In this document: one piece after another, positions 18,619 to 26,774 of the stretch
Layout of the letters: the number at the start of each line of letters is the position of its first letter
Position numbering within the stretch: position 1 is the stretch's first letter
Source of the DNA: Chitinophagaceae bacterium
GTDB lineage: Bacteria; Bacteroidota; Bacteroidia; Chitinophagales; Chitinophagaceae
Assembly (NCBI GenBank): GCA_014879565.1
Contig: JACSRW010000032.1
Location: 310,001-374,000 of the forward strand
Direction of reading: 5' to 3'
DNA length: 64,000 bases
The notes under the pieces: generated by a model
What the model was told of the DNA's origin: nothing
The model's database searches: none
Seen by the model: the letters and a program-made list of their open reading frames with translations, nothing else
Translations under genes and position numbers: made by a program

Positions 18619-19734
18619 TCAGATGATCGTTGACTTCCTTAATTCAATATTCTCTGTATTGACGGAGCCGGAAATTTTTCCGCTGACAAAGTCGCTGATC
18701 AGTTCTCCGATGGTGGACGTGAAATAAAAATTCACCGGATCAATATCTTTTGTGACAAAGGAATTAAGCAGGGTCCAGTTTACAGCGTCTCTGACCAGTT
18801 GCCCCTCTTCCTTCAATCCGAGATGATCGAGGAGCATAGCCGCGGAAAGTATTGAGCCGATGGGATTGGCAATATCTTTTCCCGCAGCCTGCGGATAGGA
18901 GCCATGAATAGGTTCAAACAGGGCCGCACCTGTTCCGATAGAGGCAGAAGGCAGTAAACCAAGGGATCCGCTTATCACACTGGCTTCATCACTGAGAATA
19001 TCTCCAAACATATTTTCCGTCAGGATTACGTCAAACTGTTTCGGGTTGACGATAATCTGCATGGCGGCATTGTCCACAAACATATAATCCACGCTGACTT
19101 CCGGGTATTCTCCGGCGGTCTCCTGCACCACCCTGCGCCATAGACGGGATGTTTCCAGTACATTGGCTTTATCCACCAAAGTCAGTTTCTTTTTCCGTAA
19201 CATGGCCTGTTCAAAAGCGAGCCGGGTTATCCGGGCAATTTCTTCCCGGTTATAGGTACATTCGTCCATGGCCTGCGCGCCGTCTGTGCTGGTTTCTTTT
19301 TTCCCGAAATAAATACCCCCTGTGAGTTCACGGAAAATGACAAAGTCAACTCCCTCAATTTGTTTGCTTTTAAGCGGAGAAAGATGAAAGAGAGAGGAGT
19401 AAGTACTCACCGGACGGATATTGGCAAAAAGCTGAAGCGATTTACGCAGTTTCAGCAAGCCCTGTTCGGGTCTGACTTTAGCCGAAGGATCATTGTCGTA
19501 CCTGGGGTGGCCGATAGCGCCAAAAAGAATGGCATCGCTGTTCAGGCAGGTTTCAATGGTTTCGTCGGGCAGGGGACTGCCGGTCTTGTCAATGGCGTCA
19601 GCGCCCATCATACAATAGTTGTATTCAAATTCATGTTTGAATGATTCGGCAACCGCATTCAGAACACGGATCGCCTGTCGGGTAACTTCGGGACCAATAC
19701 CATCCCCTTCTATTACGGCTATTTTCTTTTTCAT
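18619..19734 (-). CDS. leuB: 3-isopropylmalate dehydrogenase
   Basis: This 371-residue NAD+-dependent enzyme oxidatively decarboxylates 3-isopropylmalate. It has the family N-terminus KIAVIEGDGIGPEVT, the substrate-binding segment VDFVIFRELTGGIYFG and the metal/NAD region ENMFGDILSDEASVISGSLGLLPSAS followed by EPIHGSYPQAAGKDIANP. Its start is 2 nt from the leuD stop. The 330 nt after its stop hold the ilv attenuator. Confidence 0.95.
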   Translation of the reverse strand: MKKKIAVIEGDGIGPEVTRQAIRVLNAVAESFKHEFEYNYCMMGADAIDKTGSPLPDETIETCLNSDAILFGAIGHPRYDNDPSAKVRPEQGLLKLRKSLQLFANIRPVSTYSSLFHLSPLKSKQIEGVDFVIFRELTGGIYFGKKETSTDGAQAMDECTYNREEIARITRLAFEQAMLRKKKLTLVDKANVLETSRLWRRVVQETAGEYPEVSVDYMFVDNAAMQIIVNPKQFDVILTENMFGDILSDEASVISGSLGLLPSASIGTGAALFEPIHGSYPQAAGKDIANPIGSILSAAMLLDHLGLKEEGQLVRDAVNWTLLNSFVTKDIDPVNFYFTSTIGELISDFVSGKISGSVNTENIELRKSTII

Positions 19735-19736
19735 GG

Positions 19737-20351
19737 TTAATTTCCTCCTCGTTGTTTTTCGAAGATTTCGATCTCCGGTTTCAGGCTCAGCAGGTAATCA
19801 ATGTCGTCATAACCGTTGAGCAGGCATGTTTTTTTATAAGGGTTAATGTCAAAGGTTTCTGTGTTTTCTTCCTTACCGGAAGTATCTTCTCCGTTCAGGA
19901 TCCGGATGCTTTGGTTTTCCAGATCTACCAGTAATTCGGTTTCCGGGCCTTGCGCAAATATCTTTTCAAGGAAAGCTTCTGTTACCTGTACGGGCAACAC
20001 CCCGTTATTCAGGGCATTATTCCGGAAAATATCAGCAAAAAAACTGGACACTACTACCCGGAAACCATAGTCCAGCAGGGACCAGGCGGCATGTTCACGG
20101 GATGAGCCGCATCCGAAATTTTTTCCGGCTACCAGGATTTCCCCGCTAAAGACCGGCTGGTTAAGGACAAATTCAGACCGGGGCTGGTTTTCATCATCAT
20201 TGATATAACGCCAGTCACGGAAAAGATTTTTTCCGAATCCTTCCCGGGTGGTGGCTTTCAGAAAACGCGCGGGAATGATCTGGTCGGTATCAATATTTTC
20301 AATATTGAGCGGAACAAAACGGCTTTTAATTTTTTGCAGTGGCAGGGGCAT
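19737..20351 (-). CDS. leuD: 3-isopropylmalate dehydratase, small subunit
   Basis: This 204-residue swivel-domain subunit acts with LeuC to isomerise 2- to 3-isopropylmalate. The substrate-loop motif GCGSSREHA is at residues 80-88, and [14 protein letters not shown] is near the N-terminus. It lies 32 nt downstream of leuC and 2 nt from leuB, so the leuCDB genes are tightly packed. Confidence 0.95.
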   Translation of the reverse strand: MPLPLQKIKSRFVPLNIENIDTDQIIPARFLKATTREGFGKNLFRDWRYINDDENQPRSEFVLNQPVFSGEILVAGKNFGCGSSREHAAWSLLDYGFRVVVSSFFADIFRNNALNNGVLPVQVTEAFLEKIFAQGPETELLVDLENQSIRILNGEDTSGKEENTETFDINPYKKTCLLNGYDDIDYLLSLKPEIEIFEKQRGGN

Positions 20352-20383
20352 GTGCTGAAATAGTTATTGTGAGGTATAGCGGA

Positions 20384-21799
20384 TTAAAGCAGTTCGCGGA
20401 TATCGCTGACTTTTCCGGTGATGGCGGCGGCGGCGGCCGTCAGGGGACTGGCCAGCAGGGTTCTGGCACCCGCGCCCTGTCTTCCTTCAAAGTTACGGTT
20501 TGATGTACTGATACAGTATTTTCCCGCAGGAATCTTGTCTTCATTCATTCCCAGACAGGCAGAACAGCCGGGTTGCCTGAGCTGGAAGCCGGCCGCTTCA
20601 AAAATCTTATCAATTCCTTCCTTTATAGCCTGGGCTTCTACCTGTTTGCTGCCGGGTACCACCCATACTTCCACATTTTCCGCTTTTTTCCGGCCTTTCA
20701 CAAAGGAGGCCACCATCCGGAGATCCTCGATCCGGGAATTGGTACAACTGCCGATGAAAACATAATCAATTGACTGTCCCTTTATGGGCGCTCCCTCTTT
20801 CAGCCCCATATAGGTCAGTGATTTGGTCAGCCCGGATTTATCGCTGGCATGCACCTGGTCCTGTGTAGGAATAAATTCATTCACACCGATACCCATTCCC
20901 GGGTTGGTGCCATAGGTGATCATAGGCTGAATGTCTTCCGCTATAAAATGATATTCTTTATCAAAGATCGCATCCGGATCGGTGAACAATTGTTCCCATT
21001 CAGTCTTTTTTTGGTCCCAGATAACGCCGGCGGGGGCAAATTTTCTTCCTTTTATATACTCAAATGTGGTAGAATCGGGCGCAATCAGTCCGCATCGGCC
21101 ACCCATTTCAATACTCATATTGCAAATGGTCATACGGGCTTCCATACTGAGCGACCGGATGGCAGAGCCGGCAAATTCAACAGCATACCCTGTGGCGCCG
21201 CTGGCGGATATTTTTGACAAAATATACAGCACGATATCTTTTGAAACCACGCCTTTTTGAAGGGTCCCGTCAACGGTTATCCGCATCAGTTTGGGTTTGC
21301 TTTGCAGGAGGCACTGAGTGGCGAGTACCATTTCCACTTCACTGGTACCGATGCCAAAGGCAATGGAACCAAAGGCGCCATGGGTGGAGGTATGGCTGTC
21401 GCCGCAGACAATAGTCATGCCCGGTTGTGTTATGCCCAGTTCCGGCCCGATCACATGCACAATACCCTGAAAGGGATGACCAAGTCCGTATAACTCTATA
21501 CCCTGTTCTGCGCAGTTGCTGATCAGGGCATCCACCTGCTTGCGGCTCATTTCTTCCCGGATGGGAAGGTGCTGGTTAAGGGTGGGTACATTATGATCGG
21601 CTGTGGCCACCACCTGTGCGGGCCGGAAGACCGGTATACCCCGCTTTTTCAGACCGGCAAAAGCCTGAGGACTGGTTACTTCATGAATAAAATGTTTGTC
21701 AATATAAAAAACGGAAGGACCGTCTTCAATGGTCTTTACTACATGTTTATCCCAGATTTTTTCAAACAGTGTTTTTTGCATACCGGGTTGTTTATCCAT
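20384..21799 (-). CDS. leuC: 3-isopropylmalate dehydratase, large subunit
   Basis: This 471-residue aconitase-superfamily subunit carries a [4Fe-4S] cluster. The ligands are Cys352 ([12 protein letters not shown]), Cys412 and Cys415 ([12 protein letters not shown]). [14 protein letters not shown] is the conserved substrate segment. An internal ATG at 21781 gives [15 protein letters not shown], closer to the usual LeuC start; the longer start only adds six residues. It is 80 nt downstream of leuA. Confidence 0.94.
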   Translation of the reverse strand: MDKQPGMQKTLFEKIWDKHVVKTIEDGPSVFYIDKHFIHEVTSPQAFAGLKKRGIPVFRPAQVVATADHNVPTLNQHLPIREEMSRKQVDALISNCAEQGIELYGLGHPFQGIVHVIGPELGITQPGMTIVCGDSHTSTHGAFGSIAFGIGTSEVEMVLATQCLLQSKPKLMRITVDGTLQKGVVSKDIVLYILSKISASGATGYAVEFAGSAIRSLSMEARMTICNMSIEMGGRCGLIAPDSTTFEYIKGRKFAPAGVIWDQKKTEWEQLFTDPDAIFDKEYHFIAEDIQPMITYGTNPGMGIGVNEFIPTQDQVHASDKSGLTKSLTYMGLKEGAPIKGQSIDYVFIGSCTNSRIEDLRMVASFVKGRKKAENVEVWVVPGSKQVEAQAIKEGIDKIFEAAGFQLRQPGCSACLGMNEDKIPAGKYCISTSNRNFEGRQGAGARTLLASPLTAAAAAITGKVSDIRELL

Positions 21800-21879
21800 T
21801 TGCCGGAAACCTTTTCCGTAGTGTTTTGTGTGATAAAAACAAAAGCAGACATTATTGGTCTGCTTCTGAAAAATACAGT

Positions 21880-23049
21880 TTATACCAGGCTTGTTTTCTG
21901 CTGGCAGGCTTCCGCCATAACAATGAGGTCCTGGTCCTCCACTTCTTTTTTGCTGTCGGCCACTTTCAGAAATTCATTATATAATACGTCCACTTCATTC
22001 CGGTCAAACTGGAAGCCCAGTTTCTGGAAGCGGTAGGCCAGCGCGCTGCGGCCACTGCGGGCGGTCAGCACAATTTTGGAACTGTCGGCGCCCACTTCCT
22101 CGGGATTAATGATTTCGTAGGTCTGGGCATCCTTGAGGAAACCGTCCTGATGAATCCCGGAAGAATGGGAAAAGGCATTGCTGCCCACAATGGCTTTATT
22201 GGGCTGAACCGGCATCCGCATGGTATCGGAAACCAGACGGCTGACGGGGTTAAGTCTTTCGGTTTTGATCCGGGTATGCAGACCCAGGTGTTTGTGCTGC
22301 CGCAGAATCATCACTACCTCTTCAAGCGAAGTGTTGCCGGCTCTTTCGCCGAGGCCGTTGATTGTACATTCAATCTGCCTTGCTCCGTGAATCACCCCCT
22401 CAATAGAATTGGCGGTGGCCAGCCCCAGGTCGTTATGGCAATGACAGGAGAGAACCGCCTTGTCAATATTCGGAACATTGTTTCGCAGGAAAGCCATTTT
22501 GGCGCCGTACTGGGAGGGCAGGCAATAACCGGTGGTATCCGGTATATTGACCGTAGTGGCACCGGCCCGGATAACCGCTTCCACCACGCGGGCCAGGTAT
22601 TCATTATCTGTTCGTCCGGCATCTTCAGCATAGAACTCCACATCATCGGTAAAGTTCCGCGCCCATTTCACGCATTGTACAGCTCTTTCAAGAATTTCTT
22701 CCCGGGTGGAGTTGAATTTTGATTTAATATGAAAGTCGGATGTGCCGATACCGGTATGTATCCTTTTCCGGGATGCATGCCGAAGGGCTTCCGCCGCCAC
22801 TTCAATATCTTTCTGCACCGCCCGGCTTAATCCGCAAACGGTGGCATTTTTAATGGTCCGGGCAATCAGGTCAACCGACTCAAAGTCACCGGGAGAGGAG
22901 ATCGGGAACCCGGCTTCAATGATATCAACCCCGAGATCCTCCAGTTCAACAGCCAGTTCCAGCTTTTCTTTGGTATTCAGCTTACAGCCAGGCACCTGTT
23001 CCCCGTCGCGGAGCGTGGTATCAAAGATGAAAACTTTTCCTTCTGCCAT
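21880..23049 (-). CDS. leuA: 2-isopropylmalate synthase, short form without regulatory domain
   Basis: This 389-residue HMGL-like TIM-barrel enzyme condenses acetyl-CoA with 2-oxoisovalerate. DTTLRDGEQ is at residues 10-18 (metal and catalytic residues), HCHND at 203-207 (metal ligands), and [17 protein letters not shown] follows. The protein ends soon after the linker subdomain ([15 protein letters not shown]), so the C-terminal LeuA dimer/allosteric domain of about 120 residues, present in the 510-520-residue form, is absent. Leucine feedback of the usual kind is therefore not expected. I start at [10 protein letters not shown]; the frame continues upstream into the structured leader. The adjoining leuCDB genes argue against citramalate synthase. 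Confidence 0.92.
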   Translation of the reverse strand: MAEGKVFIFDTTLRDGEQVPGCKLNTKEKLELAVELEDLGVDIIEAGFPISSPGDFESVDLIARTIKNATVCGLSRAVQKDIEVAAEALRHASRKRIHTGIGTSDFHIKSKFNSTREEILERAVQCVKWARNFTDDVEFYAEDAGRTDNEYLARVVEAVIRAGATTVNIPDTTGYCLPSQYGAKMAFLRNNVPNIDKAVLSCHCHNDLGLATANSIEGVIHGARQIECTINGLGERAGNTSLEEVVMILRQHKHLGLHTRIKTERLNPVSRLVSDTMRMPVQPNKAIVGSNAFSHSSGIHQDGFLKDAQTYEIINPEEVGADSSKIVLTARSGRSALAYRFQKLGFQFDRNEVDVLYNEFLKVADSKKEVEDQDLIVMAEACQQKTSLV

Positions 23050-23080
23050 AATTAATTGATAAATTGAGGGATATAAAAAT

Positions 23081-23134
23081 GCAGGCTGCTTATTTTTGTA
23101 TTGCTTGCTATAAAAAATTGAATAAACAGCCTGC
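23081..23134 (-). terminator. Terminator-like hairpin in the leuA leader
   Basis: On the minus strand GCAGGCTGTTTATT (23134-23121) pairs with AATAAGCAGCCTGC (23094-23081), 14 bp with one U-G pair and a 26-nt loop, followed by ATTTTTAT. It ends 31 nt before the leuA start. An upstream GGCCTGC (23164-23158) could pair with the 5' arm instead and prevent the hairpin. Confidence 0.6.
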
Positions 23135-23197
23135 GGTGATAAAATTACCGACGGTAAGCAGGCCGGTAAAAACAAAATAGGGTCCGGATTACAGCTT

Positions 23198-23245
23198 TTA
23201 AACCCACCGGAATTCCCTGAAACCCTTACTGGTACTGCGTTTCAT
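23198..23245 (-). CDS. Short leader ORF upstream of leuA (15 codons)
   Basis: This ORF, ATG at 23245 and TAA at 23198-23200, encodes [15 protein letters not shown]. It lies 15 nt from the divergent gene at 23261 and 33 nt before the first arm of the competing RNA structures ahead of leuA. It has no Leu, Ile or Ala codons and one Val, four Arg and one Trp, so it is not a classical leucine attenuator peptide. I do not recognise it. Position and structure make a regulatory leader plausible; chance is the alternative. Confidence 0.45.
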   Translation of the reverse strand: MKRSTSKGFREFRWV

Positions 23246-23260
23246 GAAATCTGAATTACA

Positions 23261-24814
23261 ATGCCCAACCGCTCTGCCGATAGCCTTTTCCAACTGGTAA
23301 AATCGCTCGAAAAGAGTGAAAAGCGGAATTTTAAGTTGTATGTGAAACGGAATACCGGAACAGAGGACCTGAAGGTGATTCAGCTGTTTGACGCGCTGGA
23401 CAAAATGAATGAATATGATGAATCGCTGATTCTCAAAAAGGCGCGCAGTATCAAAAAGCAGCAGTTGTCAAATATCAAGGCCAATTTGTACCGGCAGATA
23501 CTTTCCAGTCTGCGGCTTATAAAGGAGGAAGAGAATATTGACATCCGGCTTCATGAGCAGATGGACCATGCCCGGATCCTCTACAATAAAGGCCTGTATA
23601 TGCAAAGCCTGAAAATGCTGGATCGCCTCAAGGATACAGCCCGTTCCTACCAGCAGCTGACCTTTCTGGAACAGGCATTGTTTTTTGAGAAGAAGATTGA
23701 GACCCTCTTTATTACCCGGAGTATGCAGGACAGGGCCGACAGGCTCCAGCAGGAGTCGGAATCGGTGCATCAGCAACTGACGCATGTGAATAATCTCTCC
23801 AACCTGGCCCTTCAGTTATACAGCTGGTATATCCGGCACGGTCATGCCCGCAATGAAAAGGACATCCGGGAGATAGACCAGTTTTTTGCCCGGCATCTGC
23901 CCGCTGGGGCCGCTGATGGCAAAGGATTTTATGAAAGGCTTTACCTGTACCAGAGTTATGTCTGGTATGCATTTATCAGGCAGGACTTTCTGCAGTATTA
24001 TCGTTATTCCCAAAAGTGGGTGGATCTGTTCAGTGAATTTCCGGGATTACTGAAAGTGGAAACGGCGAATTATATCAAGGGGATGCATAACCTGATGGGG
24101 GCCCAGTTCAACCTGGCGAAGGAGGATAAACTGACGGTATCTGTAAAACAGTTTGAGCAGTTTGTCCGTCAGAAACACCTGCAGGAGAACGAAAATAACC
24201 GCATCCTGGCCTATCAGTACCTGTATACGGCCCGGATCAATCTGTATTTTCTCCGGGGCACTTTTACCAAGGGGTTACGGCTGGTACCTTTCCTGGAACA
24301 GATGCTGAAAGAATACGGACTGTACCTGGATTCGCACCGGGTGCTGGTTTTTTACTATAAAATAGCTTCCCTGTATTTCGGCAGCGGTCATCATGAAAAG
24401 GCCATTGATTACCTCAACCGGGTGATAAATCAGAAGGGAGACCTGCGTACCGATCTGCAGGGCTATGCACGCTTGCTTCACCTGATTGCCCATTATGAAC
24501 TCGGGAATTTTGATTTGCTGGAATACCTGATTAAATCGGTGTACCGGTTTATGGCGAAAATGGAAAACCTGAGCCGGGTGGAGGAAGAAATTTTTGCCTT
24601 TCTCCGCCGCTCGTTCCGGGTAGGCGCACATGCGCTGAAACCGGAGTTTGAGAAGTTGCTGGTTAAACTGAAGAAATACGAAGGGAATCCGCTTGAAGCA
24701 AGGGCTTTTGCTTACCTGGATGTGATCTCCTGGCTGGAGAGCAAAATCAGCGGTGTGCTTGTACAGGATATTATCCGGGAAAAGTTTTTGAAATCCCGCG
24801 GCCGGAATACATGA
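23261..24814 (+). CDS. Uncharacterised helical (TPR-like) protein
   Basis: This 517-residue protein is predicted cytoplasmic, with no signal peptide or membrane segment. It looks almost wholly alpha-helical, with many Tyr/Phe/Leu-rich helices. The stretch ASLYFGSGHHEKAIDYLNRV, about two-thirds along, resembles a TPR unit. The N-terminus (LFQLVKSLEKSEKRNFKLYVKR, then NIKANLYRQILSSLRL) is basic and coiled. I do not recognise a named family; long helical repeat proteins of this kind are common and uncharacterised in Bacteroidota. It is divergent from the leu operon, sharing a very short intergenic region, which could mean shared regulation. Confidence 0.75.
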   Translation: MPNRSADSLFQLVKSLEKSEKRNFKLYVKRNTGTEDLKVIQLFDALDKMNEYDESLILKKARSIKKQQLSNIKANLYRQILSSLRLIKEEENIDIRLHEQMDHARILYNKGLYMQSLKMLDRLKDTARSYQQLTFLEQALFFEKKIETLFITRSMQDRADRLQQESESVHQQLTHVNNLSNLALQLYSWYIRHGHARNEKDIREIDQFFARHLPAGAADGKGFYERLYLYQSYVWYAFIRQDFLQYYRYSQKWVDLFSEFPGLLKVETANYIKGMHNLMGAQFNLAKEDKLTVSVKQFEQFVRQKHLQENENNRILAYQYLYTARINLYFLRGTFTKGLRLVPFLEQMLKEYGLYLDSHRVLVFYYKIASLYFGSGHHEKAIDYLNRVINQKGDLRTDLQGYARLLHLIAHYELGNFDLLEYLIKSVYRFMAKMENLSRVEEEIFAFLRRSFRVGAHALKPEFEKLLVKLKKYEGNPLEARAFAYLDVISWLESKISGVLVQDIIREKFLKSRGRNT

Positions 24815-25009
24815 AAAACAAACCGGGGAACGGATTCTGTTTAAGTAGGATTACCTAAAACATTAAAATTTTTTTCTGGAAGTCATTACTTATTAACAAT
24901 TTAGGGGTAGTTTTACACAGTTCGTTTTTTAAACGAGAACATTTGTCTTAAGTAATCATCCTCCAATCCTTGTAAAGACCTGCGATTAGGTTCTGTCCAA
25001 AACCTTTAG

Positions 25010-25034
25010 CGGCATCCCCCGGGATGCCGTTTTG
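25010..25034 (+). terminator. Intrinsic terminator (GC hairpin plus TTTT)
   Basis: CGGCATCCC (25010-25018) pairs with GGGATGCCG (25021-25029), followed by TTTTGC. It lies about 200 nt after the upstream gene, so it either ends a long 3' UTR or a separate small transcript. Confidence 0.6.
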
Positions 25035-25103
25035 CATTTCAGGAAAATCCGTTCCGGCGAAAAAAGACTGCAATAAGGCAGCAGCCGGCTCCTATCTTTC
25101 CCT

Positions 25104-25111
25104 TACATTTG
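25104..25111 (+). promoter_or_regulatory. Candidate -7 box (TACATTTG) for carA
   Basis: An exact TAnnTTTG match, 36 nt before the carA ATG. The TTG inside it also opens the carA frame, but is better explained as part of the promoter. Confidence 0.5.
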
Positions 25112-25147
25112 CACAATTTGTTTTTTAAACAACAAAGCCTAAAAAAA

Positions 25148-26254
25148 ATGCCTCAAACTGCTCTTCCCGCTGTTTTATTACTGGCTGATGGGACCGTTCA
25201 TCATGGCCGGGCTTTTGGTGCGGTAGGTACCACTACCGGAGAAATCTGTTTTAATACCGGCATGACCGGGTACCAGGAAGTGTTTACCGATCCCAGTTAT
25301 TTTGGCCAGATTCTGATAATGAACAGTGCACATATTGGCAATTATGGGGTAAAGGATCTTGATGTCGAATCCGACAGCGTGAAAATCAATGGATTGATCG
25401 GCCGGAACCTGGAAGACCAGTATTCCCGTAAAATGGCAAATGGCTCCCTGAACGACTACCTGAAAGCGAATAACATTGTATCCATAGAAGGGGTTGATAC
25501 CCGGGCACTGGTTGCTCAGATCCGTACAAAAGGAGCGATGAACTGTATCATTTCTTCAGTAATAACTGATATTGATGAACTGAAAAAACGGCTGGCGGAA
25601 ACCCCGGATATGAACGGCCTGGAACTGGCTTCCAGCGTAAGCACCAATTCACCCTATGAATTGGGTAATAAGGATGCGGATGTCCGGATTGCTGTTATGG
25701 ACTTTGGGGTGAAGAAAAATATTTTGCAGTGTATGGTTGACCGGGGTGCCCATGTAAAAGTATTTCCGGCCAAAACAGCCCTGGAGGAAGTAAAAAAGTT
25801 TGCGCCAGACGGGTATTTTATTTCCAATGGTCCCGGTGATCCAGCCCCGATGGATTATGCCATCAGTACGGTGAAACAGATTCTCGCTGAGGAAAAACCC
25901 CTGTTCGGGATATGCCTGGGACACCAGTTACTGGCGCTTGCCAACGGGATCAGTACTTTTAAAATGCATCACGGTCACCGGGGACTGAACCACCCTGTAA
26001 AAAACCTTATAACGGGCCGGTCAGAAATCACCACCCAGAATCACGGTTTTGGGGTGGATCCGGAAGCAGTGAAAAAAGCTGAACATATTGAAATCACCCA
26101 TGTAAACCTGAATGACCAGAGTATTGAAGGGATCCGGGTAAAAGGCAAACCGGCCTTTTCTGTACAGTACCACCCCGAAGCCACACCGGGTCCGCATGAT
26201 TCCCGGTATCTCTTTGATGAGTTTCTTGAAATGGTCCGTGCTTCCCGTAACTGA
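25148..26254 (+). CDS. carA: Carbamoyl-phosphate synthase, small (glutaminase) subunit
   Basis: This 368-residue subunit hydrolyses glutamine and passes ammonia to CarB for arginine and pyrimidine synthesis. The N-terminal CarA domain contains FNTGMTGYQEVFTDPSY; the C-terminal class I amidotransferase domain has the nucleophile Cys in GICLGHQLLALA and the His/Glu pair in QYHPEATPGP. I start at ATG 25148 (MPQTALPAVLL); a TTG 13 codons earlier lies in the promoter. No carB is adjacent. It is 26 nt upstream of aroQ. Confidence 0.95.
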   Translation: MPQTALPAVLLLADGTVHHGRAFGAVGTTTGEICFNTGMTGYQEVFTDPSYFGQILIMNSAHIGNYGVKDLDVESDSVKINGLIGRNLEDQYSRKMANGSLNDYLKANNIVSIEGVDTRALVAQIRTKGAMNCIISSVITDIDELKKRLAETPDMNGLELASSVSTNSPYELGNKDADVRIAVMDFGVKKNILQCMVDRGAHVKVFPAKTALEEVKKFAPDGYFISNGPGDPAPMDYAISTVKQILAEEKPLFGICLGHQLLALANGISTFKMHHGHRGLNHPVKNLITGRSEITTQNHGFGVDPEAVKKAEHIEITHVNLNDQSIEGIRVKGKPAFSVQYHPEATPGPHDSRYLFDEFLEMVRASRN

Positions 26255-26280
26255 TCCGGATATTTCGCTAAATTCAGCAT

Positions 26281-26700
26281 ATGAAGATTTGTATAATCAA
26301 CGGACCTAACCTGAACCTCCTGGGTAAACGGGAGCCCGGGATTTACGGCAACCAGTCATTTGAAGATTTTCTGCTTCAGTTGCGGGCAAAATACAGCGGG
26401 CATGAAATCAGCTATTTCCAAAGCAATGTGGAAGGGGAGCTGATCAATGAAATTCAGCGCTGCGGTTTTGAAGCGGATGGAATAATCCTCAATCCGGGCG
26501 GGTATACCCATACTTCTGTAGCGATCGGGGATGCCATTGCGGCGATTAAGGCGCCGGTGGTGGAAGTGCATATTTCCAATATACATGCCAGGGAAGACTT
26601 CCGCAGACTGTCACACGTCAGCGCCAGTGTTTCGGGAACGATTGCGGGGCTCGGACTCAGGGGATATGAACTGGCCATGGACTGGTTAACCGCTCATTAA
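26281..26700 (+). CDS. aroQ: 3-dehydroquinate dehydratase, type II
   Basis: This 139-residue dodecameric-type enzyme dehydrates 3-dehydroquinate in the shikimate pathway. It shows NGPNLNLLGKREPGIYG with the catalytic Tyr22, NPGGYTHTSVAIGDA, and EVHISNIHARE with the catalytic His region. The length matches the family. It lies 26 nt after carA and is closed by a strong terminator. Confidence 0.96.
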   Translation: MKICIINGPNLNLLGKREPGIYGNQSFEDFLLQLRAKYSGHEISYFQSNVEGELINEIQRCGFEADGIILNPGGYTHTSVAIGDAIAAIKAPVVEVHISNIHAREDFRRLSHVSASVSGTIAGLGLRGYELAMDWLTAH

Positions 26701-26726
26701 ACCGCCTGATTCTTATCAAGGAAATG

Positions 26727-26757
26727 AATAAGGGAAATCATCCCTTATTTTTTATTT
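26727..26757 (+). terminator. Intrinsic terminator after carA-aroQ
   Basis: AATAAGGG (26727-26734) pairs with CCCTTATT (26742-26749) across a 7-nt loop, running into TTTTTTATTT. This is a canonical terminator, 27 nt after aroQ. Confidence 0.88.
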
Positions 26758-26762
26758 AGCGG

Positions 26763-26770
26763 TAGTTTTG
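26763..26770 (+). promoter_or_regulatory. Candidate -7 box (TAGTTTTG) 4 nt before a start codon
   Basis: An exact TAnnTTTG match ending 4 nt before the ATG of the CoA-transferase gene. A start site 5-8 nt downstream of the box would give a leaderless or nearly leaderless mRNA. Confidence 0.5.
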
Positions 26771-26774
26771 CACC

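Larger units (their letters stand above)
24815..25147. other. Intergenic region with possible small RNA and the carA promoter
   Basis: No credible protein gene is seen in this 333-nt gap. It contains a possible -7 box TAGTTTTA (24908-24915), a hairpin-forming stretch around 24922-24940 (CGTTT/AAACG), a strong terminator hairpin (25010-25034) and a TACATTTG box (25104-25111) before carA. The first box plus the terminator would bound a transcript of about 110 nt. Confidence 0.4.
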
